In this document: positions 10,693-23,168 of the stretch, piece after piece | Position numbering within the stretch: position 1 is the stretch's first letter | How the letters are laid out: each line of letters starts with the position of its first letter | Assembly (NCBI RefSeq): GCF_026212465.1 | Contig: NC_080056.1 | Span: 18,982,736 to 19,046,735 of the forward strand | Direction of reading: 5' to 3' | DNA from: Amaranthus tricolor | Lineage: Eukaryota > Streptophyta > Magnoliopsida > Caryophyllales > Amaranthaceae | Length of the DNA: 64,000 nt | Position numbers and translations under genes: made by a program | Notes under the pieces: generated by a model | What the model saw: only the letters and a program-made list of their open reading frames with translations | Databases searched by the model: none | Told to the model about the DNA's origin: nothing

Positions 10693-13265
10693 TGTAGCAG
10701 GAGCGGCACTCTCGATACATAATTAACATTAATAATTATACTTAAGATAAATAATGCGGAAGTGTAAAACGCCGAACTGCTAAAAACCATTTAAACTATT
10801 GTTCAAAACATAAGTAAAAAAAAAATATCTTACAACTGAGAAAATATAAAATAAGGTTTACTTAAATACGATAAAAAAACATAAGTACAATATAGTCATC
10901 AACTAAAATCATTGAAGCTAAGTCCTCAATAGAATAATTAAAGTTGCGGCTTGGATCGAAAACTGAGCTAAATTTTCCTACAAAATACTGTCATCCATAA
11001 TATGGATGACAGCCGATTAAATCGGTCAGCGATAAAGCCGAGTACAATTTTCTCAACAAGCTTATGATGCGATAGTTAAATCATGCTTACAGAATAATCA
11101 TCAAGCACAATATAGAAGGTTATTACTCATTATTGACCTTTACTAAGCCATTAAGTTACATTCTCAATACTTGCAGAAGTTCATTACTGCTACTAAAAAC
11201 TTGGTAACCTTAATGCTTATTTAATCAAGTTCAATTAAGCCTCATAGCTTTACCATCATAGCATATCACAAGATCACAACAATATTGACAACTGATATAT
11301 GTAAGGGTCTGGTTAGGTGAGGACCGTAGTCCTAAACCCTAACTGTGGTGGGAGTCGTCACTCCTCTTAATACTATTATGCTCGAGACTTCACAGGATGG
11401 GTTTTTCTCGGACCCCCTGTCTGACACCGCATTTTACGTGCCGGCTAACACGGACGCCGGGATTTTACATGCCGGTCCATGGTTCGACGTTACCTTACTA
11501 TCAGAGTCATACAATCAATATCATGCAATATCAAACAAGACTCTAAACCGAAATAGTTTACATTCTTATAAGTCAAACTTCCACTAGTCAAGTTTTTGAC
11601 AATTCTACCCTTTTAATAGAAACAAATTACTAGTATCTAATAAATTAATATTAATTAAATAACAAATTTTCGTAGCTATACTAAGATTCCTGAGGCTAAA
11701 CTAAGTCATTATTGTGTCATAAATAATCATAACAAATTAACAATCAAGGGTAATATTTCTAAGTACTTAATAACATATTTTATCAAATAACCAGTAAAAT
11801 AGTAAAACGGATCTATCATCACTATAAAAATAACATAATCCGACAAATTATTAAGGGTCCAAAAACTATATGAAATGAGTTTTCAAGAAAAACAATGCTA
11901 AGCATTTTAACAAATTTGTTTGACTATTTTACCAATAAACGATATAATATTTATCAAAACACCAAGATGATATGGAATCATTTTAAACACATAAGTTTAT
12001 TTAACTAGTAAAATTCATATATATTTATGTTATCATATTAATCAAAAATTTCCATATATATGACTTTTTTTCGAGTGTCCCAAAAGTATTATTGTTTTGA
12101 CGAAAATATCACTAAACTGGATATGACTTTAATATTACCATATAAAGTTTAAATGACTAAAATAAAATCATGTTGATCATGCTTTTATATTATCGAGTAA
12201 CCATAAATAAATATCACATAACGAGAGAGTTAAGAAAATGTGTACCATTTTCCTCCGAAGGTGGTGCTAAACCAAGTAAGAGAATAATAATAGGAAAATA
12301 AGAACTTTAAAGAAATAAGCTCCAAAAGAGAAAGTCTTCAAGGCTCCAAGCTTCAAAGAAGTAGATCTTCAATTACCCAAAAGAAAATGATATCCAAGCT
12401 CCAAAAGATAATACTTGACTTTTCAAAAGTTGATGATTATTGGCTTAAGAAGTGATAAAATCAAGCTCCATCTTCGTTTGATTCTTCAACAAATAAAAAG
12501 GGTATAAAGTTAGTAAGATGTTAATGAAGTGAAGATATAAGAAAGAATGGTAGAAAGATTTGATGATGGGGGTGCAAGTGATCTCATGGCTAAGGAGGTT
12601 AACTTGTGTAAGTGATTTAGAGTGTGTAAGTGAATGTGTAAGAGTTGGAGTGTGTAAGTGGATGTGTAAGAGTTTGGAGTGTAGAAGAAGGTTAACTTGT
12701 GTAAGGAAATGGTGATAGCTTGTGTAAGTGATGAACATTATGAATTGATGTAGAAAGGATATTGATTCATCAAATTTTTGTCCTAGTTTATACTAGTGAA
12801 ATGTTTTAGATTAATGGGAAAGTATGATTAAGGTTTGATTATGAAAATATGATAGTTTACTTAGAAAATTTTAGTTAAAACTATACTTAAAGTTAATAAG
12901 AAAAATATAGTTAATTTTTAGGTATAAAATAATTAAATCAAAGTTGTAAAGTTAAAATGATAAGTAGTAAAGTTAGTTTAAGGAAACGAAATTGAAACGT
13001 AACGTTTTAATAAAACCGTAAATATAATATTAAAATTTTACTTTTCGTAGTATAAAATAATAAAATAATATTTTAGTGCTTATAAAGAAATTTAAGAATA
13101 TAAATATAATTTTAAGTTTAATATTTGGAAGAAATTACAAAAATCGGAATAAGGTTTAGGAATTATAGGTGATTTGAATTAGATAACCAAAGGATTAGGA
13201 ATTCGAAAAGAAATTTCGGAATAATTAATCGGAAGATTAAAATTAAGAAATTTGAGCCTGTTACA
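10693..13265 (-). repeat. 3' LTR of the gypsy element (2573 bp)
   Basis: It matches 17956-20563 nearly base for base by eye, with scattered substitutions and small indels. Compared with the other copy it lacks 59 bp at 12598/12599, the segment that holds the TATA box, and has about 15 extra bases near 11394-11408. Confidence 0.9.
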
Positions 13266-13280
13266 ACTCTTTCCCCCTTT
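13266..13280 (-). other. Gypsy polypurine tract
   Basis: On the minus strand AAAGGGGGAAAGAGT directly precedes the 3' LTR, the standard plus-strand priming site. Confidence 0.8.
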
Positions 13281-13368
13281 AGATAGTTTCGTCCCGAAAC
13301 TAGGACTTACCAAAAAGGTTAGGATAACGCTCTCTCATGTCGATCTCTTTTTTTCCCAAGTCGCCTCT
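13281..13368. other. Gypsy untranslated interval between stop codon and polypurine tract
   Basis: 88 bp of element-internal sequence with no further gene. Confidence 0.6.
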
Positions 13369-16300
13369 TCAACCCCGTGGTTTGACCACAAAAACCTTGA
13401 CCAATGGAATCCTCGAATTTCTCAACTCTTTTACTCGGGTATCTAAGATCCTGATTGGTTGTTCCTCATACACCAAAGACTCTTCAATCAAAAGCGGCTC
13501 GTGAGCTAGAACATGAGACGGATCATGAACATACTTCCTCAACTGTGAAACATGGAACACATTATGAACTTTTGCTAAACTTGGAGGTAAATCCAACTCA
13601 TAAGAAACTTCCCCGACTCTCCTTAGGATCTCAAAAGGTCCAATATATTTTGTACTCAACTTTCCTCGAACTCCAAAACGCTGGACACCTCTTGTAGGTG
13701 AAACCTTTAGTAAAACCTTGTCGCCAACCTCAAATTGCAACATCTTTCGTCGATTATCAGCATAACTCTTTTGTCGGCTCTGTGCTGCTCTCATGTTCAT
13801 TTGAACAATCTTCAGCGCATCAATGGATTCCTGTATCACATCTGGACCTTCGGGAACGGTCCTATCCATCAAATCCCAACACAAAGGTACTCGATACTTC
13901 CTTCCATAAAGAGATTCATACGGTGCCATCCTAATACTAGATTGGAAACTATTGTTGTCGGCGAACTCCACCATCGGTAATTTATCTTCCCAAGAACCCT
14001 CAAAGTCCAACACACAACATCTCAAAAGATCCTCTAAAGTCTGAATAGTTCTCTCAGTCTGACCATCAGTCGCAGGATGAAAAGCAGTACTCAAGCACAA
14101 CTTACTGCCAAAAGCTTCCTGCAACTTTTCCCAAAACCTCGATAAAAACTTTGGATCTCTATCAGAAACAATAGTCCTCGGAACACCATGAAGTCTGACA
14201 ATCTCTTGGACATAGGCATCTACTAATTGCTTGGCCCCCCAAGTATTCTTCATTGGCACAAATCTAGCGACCTTGGTCAATCTATCAACAATGACTCAAA
14301 TAACATCATTCCCTCGCTGGGTCCTTGGCAGCCCTACCACAAAGTCCATAGAAATCGAGTCCCACTTCCAATCTGGGACAGGCAACGGTTGAAGCAACCT
14401 TGAACTCTTTTGTCTCTCGAACTTTACCCTCTGGCAGACTAGGAACTTAGACACAAAATCAGAGACATCTTTCCTTAGACCTTTTCACCAAAATATCTCT
14501 CTTATCTCCTCAATCATCTTATCTCGACCTGGATGCAAATGAAATAAACTTTGATGACCTTCCTTCAGAATCTCATTCTTCAATTCAAATTGATTTGGAA
14601 CACACAATCTACCGTTCATGCTCATCTCTCCTCTTTCTCCTAACTCAAAAGCATCAGTCTCATTTTTCTCAACTCTATGGATCAACTCAACAATCTCTGG
14701 ATCCTCAAGTTGTGCCTCAATTATATGATCAAACAAAGTGGGTTGTATAGTCATTGCTCCCAAATACTGACCAACCTCGTGTCGACTACAAATCTCTAAT
14801 CCCAAACTCTGCATCTCACGATACAACTCCCATGGTACAGACATAATGGCATTCACAGACACTCTCGGTCTCCTACTCAAGGCATCAGCTACCTTATTCG
14901 CTTTTCCAGGGTGGTACACAATTTCAAGATCATAATCCTTAATAACCTCAAGCCACCGCCTTTGGCGCATGTTCAATTCTTTTTGGTTGAAGACATACCT
15001 CAAATTTTGATGATCAGTGTAGATCTTACACGGTAACCCATACAAATAATATCTCCACAACTTCAAAGCAAAGATCACTGCAGCAAGTTCAATGTCATGC
15101 ACGGGGTAATTCACCTCATGTGGCCTTAACTGCCTCGATGCATAAGCTATGACCTTTCCTTCTTGCATAAGTACACAACCTAAACCTTCGAATGAAGCAT
15201 CACAATAGACCTCGAATGGCTTATTACAATCAGGCATTGCTAAAACAGGGGCGGTAGTAACTCTTTTCTTTAATTCCTCGAAAGCAATTGTGTGCCTCTC
15301 ATTCCACTGAAATCGTATCCCTTTCTTCAACAGCTTAAACATGGGACGAGCAACCTTAGAAAAGTTTTAAACATATTTCCTATAGTACCCAGCTAATCCT
15401 AAAAAGCTCCGAACTTCAGTCACATTTCTAGGAATCGGCCAGTCCATTATTGCTTTAATCTTCTCAGGATCTACAGAAATTCCACCCTTAGACACCATAT
15501 GACCTAGAAAAGAAATTTCCTCAAGCCAAAACTCACACTTACTAAATTTCCCATACAATTTCTCTTTTCTCAAAAGCTCTAGAATCATTCTCAAGTGTTC
15601 TTCATGTTCTTCCCTACTCCTTGAATATACCAAAATATCATCGATAAAAATAACCACGAATTTATCCAAATAAGGACGAAGATACCTTTGCATCAAATCC
15701 ATAAATGCTGCAGGTGCATTTGTTAACCCAAATGGCATCACCAAAAACTCATAATGTCCATATCGGGTCCGAAATGCTATTTTAGAAACATCCTCCTTGG
15801 CTATCCTCAATTGATGATATCCAGACCTTAAATCAATCTTCGAGAACACCTGAGCGCCTCTTAGCTGATCAAACAAATCATCTATCCTGGGCAAAGGGTA
15901 ACGGTTCTTAATGGTGATCTTATTAATCTCCCTATAATCAATACACAATCTCATCGTTCCATCCTTCTTCTTCACAAATAGAACAGGGGCTCCCCAGGGT
16001 GACATACTAGGTCGGATAAAACCTTTCTCCAATAACTCATCTAATTGCTTTTTAAATTCGGCTAACTCAGCTGGAGCAAAACGATACGGAGTCCTAGAGA
16101 TAGGGGTAGCATCAGGAATTAGATCTATATGAAAGTCAACCTCTCTCCTTGGAGGTAAACCAGGTAGATCCTCAGGGAAAACATCAGGGTAATCACAAAC
16201 AATTGGGGTTTCCTCAAGACTTAACTTGATTTTCTCCTCACAACTAGTAATAAAACACAAATATCCCTTATCTCCATGTTTAATCATCTCAATGGCTTGA

Positions 16301-17640
16301 ACTGTAGAAATGGTTTGAATGGGAAACACAGAATTCTTCCTAATCAAACATTCTCCACTTGGAGCCTTAACCCGAACGATCTTCTCTTTACACAAAATCT
16401 CCGCATGATGACGTCCCAACCAGTCCATCCCCAAAATAATATCATATGTACCCAACTCAAACACTATTAAATCGGCAGGTAGATGGTTGTCCGAAATCTT
16501 AAGAGGGAAATTAGGAAAGATACGGTCACATAGGAATGGTGAACCGTCAAATAATAGAATTTGGAGATTAAATTTTTGAGGTTCAAGAGAGATAGAGGAT
16601 TTATGAAGGAAAGAAGAAGAGATAAAAGATCGATCAGCTCCTGAATCAAAAAGAATATGAGCCAAAGAATCTTCTACGACAAAGTGACCAGAAATGACCT
16701 TACCCTCAAACGCCTGATGAAGATTGTATACATGGTTGCTAATAGCGTGCAAACCGGCAGTCCTCCTAGCTGCAATACTCTGAACATTTCCTGAAAAACT
16801 AGGAGCTCCATAATTACCAGTACTACTAGCTCCCAACTGGATCCCTTCTCGGCAGTTAGTGGAAACATGACCCTCCTTTTTGCATTTGAAGCAGATGATC
16901 TTCCCAGTGCATGAACGACCTCGGTGATCCTTACCACATAAGCGACACTTCCAAACTGTGACTCTTGTTGAAGTTGTTGGTTGGAACGGCTTGCGATCCC
17001 AATTGGTTAGCCTCTTGTTCCTGTTGTTGTTGCCTCCACCAAATTTTCTTTTGTTGGTGTTGTCCTCCTTGTCAAGGATCCTCTCATACTCAAGCGCTCG
17101 GTCGTAAAGATCTCGGATGTCAGAATACTTCCCAATCCCCTTTTGGATCTTAAGATTAAGACCCTCGAAGAAGCGGGATGCACGAACACTTTCTTTGCTT
17201 ACAATGTCAGAAGCAAATCGAGATAGCTCATTGAACTTACAACTATACTCAATCATGGTCATAAGACCCTGACGAAGATGTAAGAACTCATTCTCCTTTT
17301 TCCATTGGAGTGATGGCGGATAGAATTGTTGATAAAGAGTTATAAGAAAGCCATCCCAAAAGGTATCAGTCATAGTGGCCTTGACAGAACGCCACCATAA
17401 CTCTGCTGGACCAGATAGGTAGTAGGAAGCCAGCTTTACTTTTAGGTGCGCTGGACAGTTAATAACCTCTAAAAGTTTCTCCATCTCTGCGAGCCAATTC
17501 TCGAAGCGAACCGGATCAGCTTCTCCGTCGTATTGCGGCAGACGATGATATGCTATATTCTTAAAGTATTTCCCGTCGTCATTGGCCTCTTGAGCCTGAT
17601 TCTCCATGAGGGTGATTAGTCGCTCATTTGTCCTTTCCAT
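13369..17640 (-). pseudogene. Gypsy gag-pol polyprotein, one frame with three premature stops
   Basis: The ATG is at 17640 and the final stop at 13369-13371; all parts are in the same frame. From the N-terminus: Gag ([18 protein letters not shown]), zinc knuckles ending [14 protein letters not shown] (about 16840-16880), aspartic protease [11 protein letters not shown] (about 16630), reverse transcriptase ([13 protein letters not shown], and FIDDILVYS near 15630), RNase H ([31 protein letters not shown]), integrase HHCC and DDE segments ([40 protein letters not shown]) and a C-terminal [22 protein letters not shown] stretch that looks like a degenerate chromodomain. Premature stops are at 15367-15369 (TAA, between reverse transcriptase and RNase H), 14485-14487 (TGA) and 14296-14298 (TGA). 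No frameshift was seen. Confidence 0.9.
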
Positions 17641-17940
17641 CCGAGCTAGTAGTGCTTCTAGCTCTTGAATTCTAGCTTCGTGATCAGATGAAGTTACGCC
17701 ATTTCTAACCTAAAAAATATTTTTTTAAACATGTGACTGACTTTCACATTAACTTAATTAATCTGGCACGTAATTTTACACATAGTCACATAAGCACATA
17801 GAAAACAAATAGAATTTTTAGGAAGACTTGTTTTGAAAATCATTTGAAATTCTTTTCTTTTTTATTTTTTATTTTTTTATTTTTTTAGTCAGCTATCGAG
17901 CCTTTCACATGGAACTAAAATTCCAAGATTCGAGTAACCT
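17641..17940 (-). other. Gypsy 5' untranslated leader
   Basis: 300 bp between the primer-binding site and the gag ATG. It has an A/T-rich homopolymer stretch near 17850-17890 and no separate gene. Confidence 0.6.
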
Positions 17941-17953
17941 GGCTCTGATACCA
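17941..17953 (-). other. Gypsy primer-binding site (initiator tRNA-Met)
   Basis: On the minus strand TGGTATCAGAGCC lies two bases inside the 5' LTR and matches the 3' end complement of plant initiator tRNA-Met. Confidence 0.9.
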
Positions 17954-17955
17954 CG
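17954..17955 (-). other. Two-base spacer between gypsy 5' LTR and primer site
   Basis: The bases CG separate the LTR terminus TGTATCAGG (17956) from the primer-binding site. Confidence 0.6.
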
Positions 17956-20563
17956 TGTATCAGGACAGCACTCTTGATACATAATTAACATTAATAATTA
18001 TACTTAAGATAAATAATGCGGAAGTGTAAAACGCCGAACTGCTAAAAACCATTTAAACTAAAATTGTTCAAAACATAAGTAAAAAAAAATATCTTACAAC
18101 TGAGAAAATATAAAATAAGGTTTACTTAAATACGATAAAAAAACATAAGTACAATATAGTCATCAAGTAAAATCATTGAAGCTAAGTCCTCGATAGAATA
18201 ATTAAAGTTGCGGCCTAGATCGAAAACTGAGCTAAATTTTCCTGCAAAATACTGTCATCCATAATATGGATGACAGCCGATTAAATCGGTCAGCGATAAA
18301 GCCGAGTACAATTTTCTCAACAAGCTTATGATGCGATAGTTAAATCATGCTTACAGAATAATCATCAAGCACAATATAGAAGGTTATTACTCATTATTGA
18401 CCTTTACTAAGCCATTAAGTTACATTCTCAATACTTGCAGAAGTTCATTACTGCTACTAAATACTTGGTAACCTTAATGCTTATTTAATCAAGTTCAATT
18501 AAGCCTCATAGCTTAATCATCATAGCACATCACAAAATCACAACAATAATGACAACTGATATATGTAAGGGTCTGGTTAGGTGAGGACCGTAGTCCTAAA
18601 CCCTAACTCTGGTGGGAGTCGTCACTCCTCTCAATACTGTTATGCTCGAGACTTCTCGGACCCCCTGTTTGACACCGCATTTTACGTGCCGGCTAACACG
18701 GACGCCGGGATTTTACATGTCGGTCCATGGTTCGACGTTACCTTACTATCATTGTCATACAATCAATATCATGCAATATCAAACAAGACTCTAAACCGAA
18801 ATTGTTTACATTCTTATAAGTGAAACTTCCACTAGTCAAATTTTTGACAATTCTACCCTTTTAATAAAAACAAATTACTAGTATCTAATAAATTAATATT
18901 ATTAAATAACAAATTTTCGTAGCTATACTAAGATTGCTGAGGCTAAACTAAGTCATTATTGTGTCATAAATAATCATAACAGTCAAGGGTAATATTTCTA
19001 AGTACTTAATAACATATTTTATCAAATAACCAGTAAAATAGTAAAACGGATCTATCATCACTATAAAAATAACATAATCCGACAAATTATTAAGGGTCCA
19101 AAATCTATATGAAATGAGTTTTCAAGAAAAACAATGCTAAGCATTTTAACAAATTTGTTTGACTATTTTACCAATAAACCGATTAAAAATTTATCAAAAC
19201 ACCAAGATGATATGGAATCATTTGAAACACATAAGTTTATTTAACTAGTAAAATTCATATATATTTATATTATCATATTAATCAAAAATTTCCATATATA
19301 TGACTTTTTTTCGAGTGTCCCAAAAGTGTTATTGTTTTAACGAAAATATCACTAAACTGGATATGACTTTAATATTACCATATAAAGTTTAAATGACTAA
19401 AATAAAATCATGTTGATCATGCTTTTATATTATCGAGTAACCATAAATAAATATCACATAACGAGAGAGTTAAGAAAATGTGTACCATTTTCCTCCGAAG
19501 GTGGTGCTAAACCAAGTAAGAGAATAATAATAGGAAAATAAGAACTTTAAAGAAATAAGCTCCAAAAGAGAAATTCTTCAAGGCTCCAAGCTTCAAAGAA
19601 GTAGATCTTCAATTACCCAAAAGAAAATGATATCCAAGCTCCAAAAGATAATACTTGACTTTTCAAAAGTTGATGATTATTGGCTTAAAAAGTGATAAAA
19701 TCAAGCTTCATCTTCATTTGATTCTTCAACAAATAAAAAGGGTATAAAGTTAGTAAGATGTTAATGAAGTGAAGATATAAGAAAGAATGGCAGAAAGATT
19801 TGATGATGGGGGTGCAAGTGATCTCATGGCTAAGGAGGGGTATTTATAATGGGTTTTGGGCAACTTTTTAGTTCATAAGATTGTATGAAAAAGAAGGTTA
19901 ACTTGTGTAAGTGATTTAGAGTGTTTAAGTGAATGTGTAAGAGTTGGAGTGTGTAAGTGGATGTGTAAGAGTTTGGAGTGTAGAAGAAGGTTAACTTGTG
20001 TAAGAAAATGGTGATAGCTTGTGTAATTGATGAACATTATGGATTGATGTAGATAGGATATTGATTCATCAAATTTTTGTTCTAGTTTATGCTAGTGAAA
20101 TGTTTTAGATTAATGGGAAAGTATGATTAAGGTTTGATTATGAAAATATGATAGTTTACTTAGAAAATTTTAGTTAAAACTATACTTAAAATTAATAAGA
20201 AAAATATAGTTAATTTTTAGGTATAAAATAATTAATTAAAGTTGTAAAGTTAAAATGATAAATAGTAAAGTTAGTTTAAGGAAACGAAATTGAAACGTAA
20301 CGTTTTAATAAAACCGTAAATATAATATTAAAATTTTACTTTTCGTAGTATAAAATAATAAAATAATATTTTAGTGCTTATAAAGAAATTTAAGAATATA
20401 AATATATTTTTAAGTTTAATATTTGGAAGAAATTACAAAAATCGGAATAAGGTTTAGGAATTGAAGGTGATTTGAATTAGATAACCAAAGGATTAGGAAT
20501 TTGAAACGAAATTTCGGAATAATTAATCGGAAGATTAAGATTAAGAAATTTGAGCCTGTTACA
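17956..20563 (-). repeat. 5' LTR of the gypsy element (2608 bp)
   Basis: This LTR sits upstream of gag on the element's own strand and should carry its promoter. It ends CCTGTTACA and keeps a 59-bp segment (19839-19897), with a TATA box, that the 3' copy has lost between short AAGGAGG/AAGAAGG direct repeats. Confidence 0.9.
19841..19848 (-). promoter_or_regulatory. Candidate TATA box of the gypsy LTR promoter
   Basis: The minus strand reads TTATAAATACCCC. Transcription would be expected to start about 30 bases downstream, near 19810. The segment is missing from the 3' LTR. Confidence 0.5.
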
Positions 20564-20568
20564 GTGAG

Positions 20569-22857
20569 TGTGTTCTTGGTGCGGCGCATTTGATTAATCG
20601 TACTCCCACACCTCTTCTTCAACATAAAACACCGTTTGAAATTCTTTTCAATAAATTACCCAATTTTGATGCCATTCGTACCTTTGGATGTCTTTGTTTT
20701 GCTTACAATCAAAACACGAAAGGTGACAAGTTTGCTAGTAAGAGTAGGAAGTATGTCTTTGTTGGGTATGCTTTTGGGCAGAAAGGTTGGAGAGTGTATG
20801 ATTTGGATACGAAGGAGTTTTTTGTTTCTCGGGATGTTAAATTTGTTGAAAATGTGTTCCCGTTTGCTAGTTCCAGTGATATAAATATAGCGTCTACTGT
20901 TGATTACAATGATGTTGTTCATGAGGATTTTGCGGACATTGGTTTGTGTGATGAAGAATGTGATGATGAGGTGTCTAAATATGATCAAGGGGGGGCCGGT
21001 ACGAGCCATGACCACCGGAACAACACCACCTTACAGCAACCCACAGAAGCTGCCACACCCAGCTGCCAACCCACAGAAGCTGTCTCTGGCAGCAACTTTG
21101 ACACGGTTTTCTCCAGCAGTAGCTCACCCCTTCAAAAATATGGGTCGTGGCTTCCGTACAAAATATCCCTCTGTCAAGCTTCGTGACCATGTTACCCACA
21201 CCGTTTTTGCTCGTAGTCCATCTCTCCCGGCTTCAGTTTCTGATCACCCTTCAGGTACTCCGTATCCTCTTGCACATTATATACATTGTGATAATTTCTC
21301 TGTACATTATCGACAGTTTATTGCAGCAATAATTAGTAACAATGATCCAAAGTCCTTTAAGGAGGCAATGAAATACAGTGGTTGGAGACAGTTCATGCAG
21401 AAAGAAATTCGATGTCATGAAAACAATGTTACATGGACCTTGGAACCTCTTCCACCGAGCAAAAGAGCTCTCAGTAGTCAATGGGTCTACAGGACAAAAT
21501 TTTTGTCCAATGGTGAAGTTGAAAGGCTCAAATCCCGGCTGGTTGTTCTCGGGAATCATCAGCAGGCAGGTATTGATTACAATGAAACATTTGCTCCCAT
21601 TGCTAAAATGACTACTGTTCGGACTTGTTTGGCAATTACAGCTTCTAAAAATTGGGAACTTCACCAAATGGATGTTCACAATGCTTTCTTGCACGGTGAT
21701 CTTGATGAAGAAGTCTATATGAAGTTGCCTCCCGAATTTGAGAGTCCTAATCCTACTCTGGTTTGTCACTTGAGAAAATCGTTGTATGGCTTGAAACAGG
21801 CTCCTAGATGTTGGTTTGCAAAGTTAGTCACAGCCTTGAAAGAATATGGTTTTCTTCAGTCTTATTCGGATTATTCATTGTTTACATATACCAAGACAGG
21901 TATCCAGATTAATGTCTTAGTATATGTTGATGATCTTGTTATATCTGGGAACGATTCTGATGCGTTGTGTACTTTCAAGTCTTATCTTAGTGATTGTTTC
22001 AAAATGAAGGACTTGGGTCCTTTGAAATATTTTTTGGGTATAGAGGTGGCCAGGAGTTCTGCAGGTCTGTTTTTGTGTCAACGAAAATATACTCTGGACA
22101 TTTTTTCTGAAGCAGGAATGTTAGGAGCTAAGCCAATTGGCTTTCCCATAGAGCAGAATCATAAACTTGGATTGGCTAAAGGCGAATTTCTTAAAGATCC
22201 AGAGTCGTATCGGAGACTTGTTGGTCGATTGATATATCTTTCTGTTTCTCGTCCGGATCTGGCATACTCTGTCCACATCTTGTCTCAGTTCATGCAGGAA
22301 CCCAGAACTGAGCATTGGGAGGCGGCCTTAAGGGTTGTTCGATATTTAAAAGGGACACCGGGACAACGTATTCTTTTGAGTGCAGATTGTGACTTTTATC
22401 TCTATAGGGATGGTGTGATTTCGATTGGGCGGCATGCCCCGTCACTCGACGTTCTCTTACAGGTTGGCTTGTTTTCCTTGGCCAATCTCCTGTGTCCTGG
22501 AAGACAAAGAAGCAGCATACCGTTTCACGGTCATCGGCTGAGGCCGAATACCGCTCTATGGCTGCCATCACCTGTGAGTTAAAGTGGTTAAAGGGTTTGT
22601 TGTTAAGCTTGGGTGTGAATCATCCTAAAGCAATTAAATTGTTTTGTGATAGTCAATTCGCCTTACACAATGCAAAGAATCCTGTTTTCCATGAACGGAC
22701 GAAGCACATAGAAATTGATTGTCATTTTGTTCGCGATGCAATCAATGAGGGTTTAATATCTCCATCTCATGTTTCTACATCTTCTCAACTAGCAGATATG
22801 TTTACTAAGGCGCTTGGTCAAAAGCAGTTCGATAAAATACTCTCCAAGTATTCATGA
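20569..22857 (+). pseudogene. Copia integrase end, reverse transcriptase and RNase H, frameshifted
   Basis: This continues the polyprotein of 8572-10692 after the gypsy insertion. First comes the integrase C-terminal region (HLINRTPTPLL, about 20585-20625) and a low-complexity Ser/Pro/Thr linker. The frame changes near 21110-21140. The reverse transcriptase then runs from WVYRTKF (about 21480) through MDVHNAFLHGDLDEEVYMK (about 21668) to the catalytic VYVDDLVISG (about 21925). A second frame change near 22400 precedes RNase H, which carries [13 protein letters not shown] (about 22530), a CDSQFA segment and the closing [16 protein letters not shown], ending at 22857. It lies just upstream of the polypurine tract at 22874-22882. 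Non-functional as it stands. Confidence 0.85.
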
Positions 22858-22873
22858 CCCTTATGCTCCAACT

Positions 22874-22882
22874 TGAGGGGGG
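22874..22882 (+). other. Copia polypurine tract
   Basis: The sequence TTGAGGGGGG ends two bases before the 3' LTR, the usual place for plus-strand priming in LTR retrotransposons. Confidence 0.75.
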
Positions 22883-23074
22883 TATTACGGGAATATTATT
22901 GCAATATCAGTTGGGAATATTATTGATTGGAAAATATATAATCTTGGGTGTATATTCAATATTTTGGGCAATTAGTTGTTATGGGTAGTATTTTCCTTAA
23001 TTAGGAGGATCATGTAACATATATATCTTTTTACATTGTCAATACAAGCAACACAATTGTGGCCAATCTTTTCA
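22883..23074 (+). repeat. 3' LTR of the copia element
   Basis: 192 bp ending CCAATCTTTTCA and followed by the target duplication GTAAC. It differs from the 5' LTR at three sites (one A/T, and CT versus AG) within the first 30 bases; the rest looks identical. Confidence 0.9.
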
Positions 23075-23168
23075 GTAACACCCCATTAGAATGTCGTCTA
23101 AATAAATAATTATTAATATATTTTAGACGATTAAATATATAAATATGTATATTTTATTTCGTTCATCG

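Larger units (their letters stand above)
10693..20563 (-). mobile_element. Ty3/gypsy chromovirus-like retrotransposon, nested in the copia element
   Basis: The element is 9871 bp. It has long LTRs (10693-13265 and 17956-20563), a tRNA-Met primer-binding site, a polypurine tract, and one gag-pol frame on the minus strand. Ends are TGTAGCAGG and CCTGTTACA, inverted apart from one base. Flanking 5-mers GTAAG (10688-10692) and GTGAG (20564-20568) differ at one base. A degenerate chromodomain-like tail after integrase and the gag/pol motifs suggest the Tekay/Del group of chromoviruses. Three premature stops make it non-autonomous. Confidence 0.9.
8348..23074 (+). mobile_element. Ty1/copia retrotransposon interrupted by a nested Ty3/gypsy element
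   Basis: Two 192-bp LTRs (8348-8539 and 22883-23074) differ at three positions by eye and are flanked by perfect 5-bp direct repeats GTAAC (8343-8347 and 23075-23079). A primer-binding site follows the 5' LTR and a polypurine tract precedes the 3' LTR. Without the 9.87 kb gypsy insertion the element is about 4.85 kb, normal for a copia element. Both LTRs begin TATTACGGG rather than the usual TG; because both share it, the change predates or accompanied insertion. The coding region has two premature stops and two frame changes, so it is not autonomous now. Confidence 0.9.

Noticed and set aside
11345..11587. Open frame in the gypsy 3' LTR (and its copy at 18581-18823)
   Set aside because: It lies in LTR sequence, is altered between the two copies by an indel and resembles no protein.
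13252..13980. Plus-strand open frames over the gypsy integrase
   Set aside because: Antisense shadows of the minus-strand polyprotein.
8572..22857. Endogenous pararetrovirus
   Set aside because: Domain order (integrase before reverse transcriptase), LTRs and target duplications show a copia element; no movement or coat protein pattern was seen.
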